Assembly: GCF_026240635.1 (NCBI RefSeq)
Contig: NZ_CP110848.1
Span: forward strand, 3,429,741-3,493,740
Reading direction: 5' to 3'
From: Trichothermofontia sichuanensis B231
GTDB lineage: Bacteria; Cyanobacteriota; Cyanobacteriia; B231
DNA: 64,000 nucleotides
Of the stretch, positions 59,605 to 64,000 are shown one piece after another. How positions within the stretch are numbered: position 1 is the first letter of the stretch; every line of letters starts with the position of its first letter. The notes beneath the pieces were generated by a model. That model was not told the DNA's origin, did not search any database, and saw nothing but the letters and a program-made list of their open reading frames with translations. The position numbers and the translations under genes were made by a program.

Positions 59605-62163
59605 ATGGCTATGTCTGTCCGCCACGCCTGCCAGACGGAAACGCTGGATCTCCTCGAATGGCCGCGTTTGTGCCAGCACCTTGCGACTTTTGCGGCGACT
59701 AAGCTGGGTGCCTTGGCCGCGCAGCACCTCCGCATTCCCACTACCCCCGCCGATAGTCTGGTCCTGCTGGCCCAAACCCGTGAGGTCTACCAACTGGAGG
59801 TGGCCTTGCCCCAAGGGTTGAGCTTTGCAGGGATTAGCGACATTGGGGCGGCGTTGGAACGGGCGGCACGCCAGGGGATTCTGTTGGGCGAGGAGTTATT
59901 GGCGATCGCGACAACGCTCGCGGGCAGTCGGCAACTGCGGCGGCTGATTGATCAGCATAACCATCCGGGGGAACTGGCGGCTGCCGATACGGTGCCCTAT
60001 CCAGTGTTGGGGGCTTTGGTGGCGGAATTGCGCACCTATCCGGAACTGGAGCAGGCGATCCATCGGTGTATTGATGATCAGGGCCAGGTGAGCGATCGCG
60101 CGAGTCCGACGCTGGCCCGGATTCGGGAAAAGCAGCGGCACTTGCGGGAAGACATTCAGCGCACGCTGCAGCAGCTCCTCCAGCGGCAAGCCCATGCCAT
60201 CCAGGAGCCAATTATTACCCAACGGGACGATCGCTTTGTGATCCCGGTCAAGTTCTCGCACAAGGATGCGATTCCGGGGATCGTTCATGATACCTCGGCC
60301 AGCGGGGCAACGCTGTATGTCGAACCCTATCGGGTGGTCGATCGCAACAACCAGTTGCGGCAATTGGTGCGACAGGAACAGGCCGAAGCGGAAGCTATCC
60401 GCCAAGCCCTCAGTCAACAGGTGGCGGAGGTGGCTGGGGATCTAGAGCGGTTGTTGGCGATCGTGACAACCCTGGATCTGGCTACAGCCCGCGCGCGTTA
60501 TAGTTTGTGGCTAGAGGCTAATCCGCCCCGTTTTATCGACCCCCAGGCAGGCGAAACCCTTACCCTGCGCGAATTACGGCATCCGCTGCTCGTTTGGCAA
60601 CAGCGCCATGAAAACGGTCATGCAGTTGTCCCTATTGATTTACGGGTTACACCGAACCTGCGGGTGGTGACAATTACGGGTCCCAATACGGGGGGAAAAA
60701 CCGTAACGTTAAAAACGCTGGGGCTAGCGGTGCTCATGGCGAAGGTGGGTCTGTTTGTCCCTGCCCGTGAACCGGTGGAGTTGCCTTGGTTTGCGCAGGT
60801 TTTGGCCGATATTGGCGATGAGCAGTCCTTGCAGCAGAATCTTTCCACCTTTTCAGGGCATATTCGCCGGATTAGTCGGATTTTGACGGCCCTAGCGGAA
60901 GCCGACCCCTTACCGCCTAGTGCCGCACCGGCAACGTTGGCAGCCCCTGCGCTAGCGAGCGGGCTTAACCCATCAGGCGGACAGGCCGGTGGAACGCCTT
61001 CCCCTCTGCCGCAACCTGTGAATGCTTTGGTGCTCTTGGATGAAATTGGTGCGGGGACTGATCCGACGGAGGGCAGTGCCTTAGCAAAGGCGTTACTGCA
61101 CTATCTGGCGGATCACGCGGGCTTAACGATCGCCACCACTCACTACGGTGAACTGAAGGCGCTGAAGTATCAGGACGATCGCTTTGAAAATGCGGCGGTG
61201 GAGTTTGATGAGGCCACCCTGTCACCGACCTATCGCTTGTTGTGGGGGATTCCAGGACGGTCCAACGCCCTGACGATCGCGCAACGGTTGGGGTTAAATC
61301 CTGAGATTGTGGCAGCGGCCAAACAGCAGTTGGCACCTGACACTGAGACTGATGTCAATCAGGTGATTGCTGGCTTAGAAGATCAGCGACGGCAACAGGA
61401 GGCCAAGGCACGAGCGGCCAGCCAACTCTTGGAACAAGCGGAACGGTTACACCGGGAAGTGGCCGACAAGGCAGCGATGCTGCGGGAACGGGAGCGGCAA
61501 TTGCAACAGGTGCAGGAACAGACCGTCCAGCAGGCGATCGCGGCGGCGAAGCAGGATATTGCCCGTGTGATTCGTAAGTTGCAACAGGGACCCCAGACGG
61601 CTCAGGCAGCCCAACGGGCAACGAAGGCCCTACAGGCGATCGCGGACAAGCATCTGCCGCCGCCCCCACCGGTTGCTCCCCCCAGTTTCATGCCCCAGGT
61701 GGGGGATAAAATCCGGATTCCACGCTTGAATGTCACAGCCGAGGTGTTGAGTGGTCCCGATCCAAGCGGTGCGTTAACCGTGCGTTTTGGACTGATGAAA
61801 ATGACGGTGGCCCTGGAGGAAATCGAATCCCTGCAGGGGGAAAAGCCCCAACGTCCCCTACCTGAAGGGGTGGAACCTCGCCCCAAACCTGTCGCAACCC
61901 CTGCCCCAGCCGAACCCGCGATCCGGACTTCGCGCAACACGCTGGATGTGCGGGGGATGCGGGTGGCCGATGCAGAAGTTGAGCTCGATCGCGCGCTCGC
62001 CCAGGCCCACGGTCCCCTCTGGGTGATTCACGGCCACGGCACCGGACGCCTCCGACGTGGGATTCATGCGTTTCTGGAACAGCATCCCCAGGTCGATCGC
62101 TTTGAACCAGCCGAAGCTGCCGATGGAGGCAGTGGCGTCACCGTGGTTTATCCCACCCCTTAG
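59605..62163 (+). CDS. mutS2: Endonuclease MutS2
   Basis: MutS paralogue without the mismatch-recognition domain, involved in suppressing recombination or in ribosome rescue, depending on the organism. The 852-aa protein shows core and clamp domains with coiled helices (KQRHLREDIQRTLQQLLQRQ), GIVHDTSASGATLYVEPY, Walker A (ITGPNTGGKTVTLKTLGLAV), LADIGDEQSLQQNLSTFSGH, Walker B (ALVLLDEIGAGTDPTEGSAL) and TIATTHYGELKALKYQ. A long coiled coil follows, then a KOW-like region (PQVGDKIRIPRLNVTAEVL), and the C-terminal Smr nuclease domain with LDVRGMRVADAEVELDRAL and HGHGTGRLRRGI. An Ala/Pro-rich insertion lies between Walker A and B (about residues 430-470). Confidence 0.95.
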   Translation: MAMSVRHACQTETLDLLEWPRLCQHLATFAATKLGALAAQHLRIPTTPADSLVLLAQTREVYQLEVALPQGLSFAGISDIGAALERAARQGILLGEELLAIATTLAGSRQLRRLIDQHNHPGELAAADTVPYPVLGALVAELRTYPELEQAIHRCIDDQGQVSDRASPTLARIREKQRHLREDIQRTLQQLLQRQAHAIQEPIITQRDDRFVIPVKFSHKDAIPGIVHDTSASGATLYVEPYRVVDRNNQLRQLVRQEQAEAEAIRQALSQQVAEVAGDLERLLAIVTTLDLATARARYSLWLEANPPRFIDPQAGETLTLRELRHPLLVWQQRHENGHAVVPIDLRVTPNLRVVTITGPNTGGKTVTLKTLGLAVLMAKVGLFVPAREPVELPWFAQVLADIGDEQSLQQNLSTFSGHIRRISRILTALAEADPLPPSAAPATLAAPALASGLNPSGGQAGGTPSPLPQPVNALVLLDEIGAGTDPTEGSALAKALLHYLADHAGLTIATTHYGELKALKYQDDRFENAAVEFDEATLSPTYRLLWGIPGRSNALTIAQRLGLNPEIVAAAKQQLAPDTETDVNQVIAGLEDQRRQQEAKARAASQLLEQAERLHREVADKAAMLRERERQLQQVQEQTVQQAIAAAKQDIARVIRKLQQGPQTAQAAQRATKALQAIADKHLPPPPPVAPPSFMPQVGDKIRIPRLNVTAEVLSGPDPSGALTVRFGLMKMTVALEEIESLQGEKPQRPLPEGVEPRPKPVATPAPAEPAIRTSRNTLDVRGMRVADAEVELDRALAQAHGPLWVIHGHGTGRLRRGIHAFLEQHPQVDRFEPAEAADGGSGVTVVYPTP

Positions 62164-62244
62164 TGCCCCCTTTAGTGCCCCTTCATGTCCTTCGTGTCTT
62201 CGTGGTTAGAAAGCGTTATGGCAACCCCAAGACCCCAAGATTAA

Positions 62245-64000
62245 TCACCGGCTCACAGGGAGGGCCGGTTGGGGGACGATCGGTCCCTTGCCATTACTCG
62301 CGCTCGGCTCCACTTCTTCCCGCAGCAAGATCTCGCGGATCAGGCGGGCGATCGCCCGTTGGGCCAAACCCGATACCACCTGTTGCCCCATTTCCTGGAC
62401 TTCAGGCCGGAAGAGAAGACCGACGAGGGCGGGCAGTTTTTGTAGGGGATCAAAGCCAGGGGTTTCCCCCAGAATGGTCAGGATACGCTGGATTGGCTCT
62501 AGCCCGTGGGCAGCCTGGGCTGTTTGGTGACCATTTTGGCTCGGTGCGGGGCTGCCAAACCATTGGGCAGCGATCGTTTGTACCGTTTTCACCGAGAAGG
62601 CATCTAATTGTTGTACCACCTCCTCAGTAATCCGGTGGCGGATAAGTGCCCCCCGTTCAGACAATAGAAACTCGATCGCCTGGTCAAAAGCTTGGTCAAA
62701 ATCATAGTCAGTGCTATTGCGGGCGTTGCGGAGCAGGTTTTCTAAGCGATTCCAGCGGAACCCATCCTCCCGGAAGAGTAAATCCCGCAGCGAAGCCCGT
62801 AATTCCGGCGCGGGATCAGTCAGCAACCGTTTGGCAATGTAGGGATAGGCTTTACTCAACACTTTGAAGTTAGGATCAACATTGATCGCAATGCCTTCGA
62901 GCGTAACTAGAGATCGAATAATCAGGGCATAGTAGGCAGGGACCTTAAAAGGATACTCGTACATTAATTCCGAGAGTTGATCAGTAATACTCTTAAAATT
63001 CAAATCTGCCACACTTGCACCTAGGGCATTGTTAAATACGTTGGCGAGGGCGGGCACGATCGGGCGCAGATCGGTTTCTGGATCGAGGAACTCCAATTTC
63101 ACATAGTCCTCGACCAAGCGTTCAAAATCCCGATTGACCATGTGAACCACTGCTTCGATCAGCCCATAGCGCTGGTAAGGTTTCACCTCCGACATCATGC
63201 CAAAGTCGAGATAGGCCAATTTCCCATTGGGCATGGCCATGAGGTTACCGGGATGGGGATCGGCATGGAAAAAACCATGTTCTAATAACTGGCGCAGGGA
63301 ACACTGAACCCCCACTTCAATCAGGTCAGTTGCATTAATCCCTTGCTTACTGAGTTCCTCTAACCTAGTTAGCTTAGTGCCTGCGATCCACTCCATTGTG
63401 AGTACCCGTCGGCGGGTATATTGCCAATAAATGCGAGGGACATAAATCCCCGGCAGGTGACCGTAGAGCTTGGCAAAGCGCTCGGCATTGCGCCCTTCAT
63501 GGGCATAGTCCATTTCTTCAAAAATTCGCGCCCCAAACTCATCCATGATGGCAACGAGATTGCTGCGCAACTTGAAGTGTCGCTGCCCCCAACTCGCTAA
63601 TTTCCGTAAAATATAGAGATCTAAGGTAATGCGCTCAGCTAAACCCGGACGTTGCACCTTCACTGCAACCATTTCACCCGTATGTAATTGGCCTTTGTAC
63701 ACCTGTCCGAGGGAAGCAGCAGAGACAGGTTCAGGGGTCAGTTTGGCGTAGATCTCCAAGGGCTTGCCCCCCAGTTCTTCCTCGATAAATCCATAGGCCA
63801 CTTCATTGGAAAACGGCGGTAGTTGATCCTGGAGTTGGGACAGTTCTTCGAGATACAGAGGCGGCACTAAATCAGGCCGTGTGGACAGGGCCTGACCAAC
63901 CTTGATAAAGGCAGGTCCCAAGCGGGTCAAGGTTTCGCGCAGTTGAATGGCACGACGCTTTTGATGGGCCTGGACTTTTCCCCACCGCCGGTCCCACCAA
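62245..64000 (-). CDS. ABC1/UbiB-family atypical kinase (AarF), 5' end beyond the window
   Basis: The frame is open to the window edge. The visible part starts WWDRRWGKVQAHQKRRAIQL, then LGPAFIKVGQALSTRPDLVP (the KxGQ motif), AASLGQVYKGQLHTGEMVAVKVQRPG in outline with the Ala-rich nucleotide loop and VAIK-type lysine, MDYAHEGRNAERFAKLYGH, LEHGFFHADPHPGNLMAMPN (catalytic loop) and LDFGMMSEVKPYQRYGL (DFG). These are unorthodox protein-like kinases acting on quinone or lipid metabolism; cyanobacterial and plastid members are tied to plastoquinone and tocopherol. A long C-terminal region with an Ala/Gln linker follows. The TTG at 63930 is not the start. Confidence 0.93.
   Translation of the reverse strand, partial: WWDRRWGKVQAHQKRRAIQLRETLTRLGPAFIKVGQALSTRPDLVPPLYLEELSQLQDQLPPFSNEVAYGFIEEELGGKPLEIYAKLTPEPVSAASLGQVYKGQLHTGEMVAVKVQRPGLAERITLDLYILRKLASWGQRHFKLRSNLVAIMDEFGARIFEEMDYAHEGRNAERFAKLYGHLPGIYVPRIYWQYTRRRVLTMEWIAGTKLTRLEELSKQGINATDLIEVGVQCSLRQLLEHGFFHADPHPGNLMAMPNGKLAYLDFGMMSEVKPYQRYGLIEAVVHMVNRDFERLVEDYVKLEFLDPETDLRPIVPALANVFNNALGASVADLNFKSITDQLSELMYEYPFKVPAYYALIIRSLVTLEGIAINVDPNFKVLSKAYPYIAKRLLTDPAPELRASLRDLLFREDGFRWNRLENLLRNARNSTDYDFDQAFDQAIEFLLSERGALIRHRITEEVVQQLDAFSVKTVQTIAAQWFGSPAPSQNGHQTAQAAHGLEPIQRILTILGETPGFDPLQKLPALVGLLFRPEVQEMGQQVVSGLAQRAIARLIREILLREEVEPSASNGKGPIVPQPALPVSR

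Noticed and set aside
62245-63930. Complete 561-aa kinase starting at 63930
   Set aside because: The codon there is an internal TTG, and the frame continues upstream with conserved sequence to the window edge, so the gene is truncated by the window.

Overview
The window is chromosomal DNA of a cyanobacterium. The evidence is a complete beta-carboxysome operon (ccmK2-K1-L-M-N-O), a carboxysomal beta-carbonic anhydrase (CcaA), the cytochrome b6f subunit gene petN, hemF, cyanobacterial multi-sensor kinases and a high density of the HIP1 palindrome GCGATCGC. Nothing visible fixes the genus. The many small repeats and large sensory proteins would suit a filamentous, Leptolyngbya-like genome, but that is inference.

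Layout. 1-12.6 kb: a truncated acyl-CoA synthetase, prepilin peptidase, DUF4278 protein, TldE/PmbA, acylphosphatase, PRC-barrel protein, a CPA2 antiporter, TrmH and several small conserved proteins. 13-17.2 kb: DUF445 protein, a membrane protein and MurJ. 17.6-22.8 kb: the ccm operon. 23-30 kb: adenosine-specific kinase, RecG, a coiled-coil protein, CcaA and a HAF-repeat protein. 30.6-36.5 kb: bioA-bioD, a decayed IS630-type transposase, and an AcnA-type aconitase that looks proteobacterial. 37-46 kb: a HAS-barrel-like protein, a Wzm/Wzt polysaccharide exporter, a divergent Mn-type ABC transporter (MntA/B and MntC), DUF3611 protein and MutL. 48-57.3 kb: a signalling island with a 1005-aa multi-receiver regulator, a 1644-aa PAS/GAF histidine kinase and a stand-alone receiver. 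57.4-64 kb: petN, a 45-aa membrane peptide, hemF, a STAS protein, MutS2 and a truncated ABC1/UbiB-type kinase.

How the parts fit. CcmK/L/O build the shell. CcmM scaffolds Rubisco through four SSUL modules and carries a gamma-carbonic-anhydrase domain whose activating cysteine pair is present. CcmN links core and shell, and CcaA keeps the C-terminal motif shared with carboxysomal CcaA proteins. An internal ribosome-binding site in ccmM should give the short SSUL-only form. The signalling island contains a GAF domain with both cysteines of a dual-cysteine cyanobacteriochrome, so the cluster may be a light-input phosphorelay ending in a winged-helix DNA-binding regulator.

The least expected content is between the genes. 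At least four families of short, non-coding, terminally inverted elements (called A, B, C and E here, plus a loose repeat D) are scattered through the window. Several are inserted inside one another with visible target duplications. The clearest case, 56234-56816, is one B element holding an A, an E and a C element. Short perfect tandem duplications of 12-29 bp are also frequent. I found no rRNA, tRNA, CRISPR array or intact insertion sequence.
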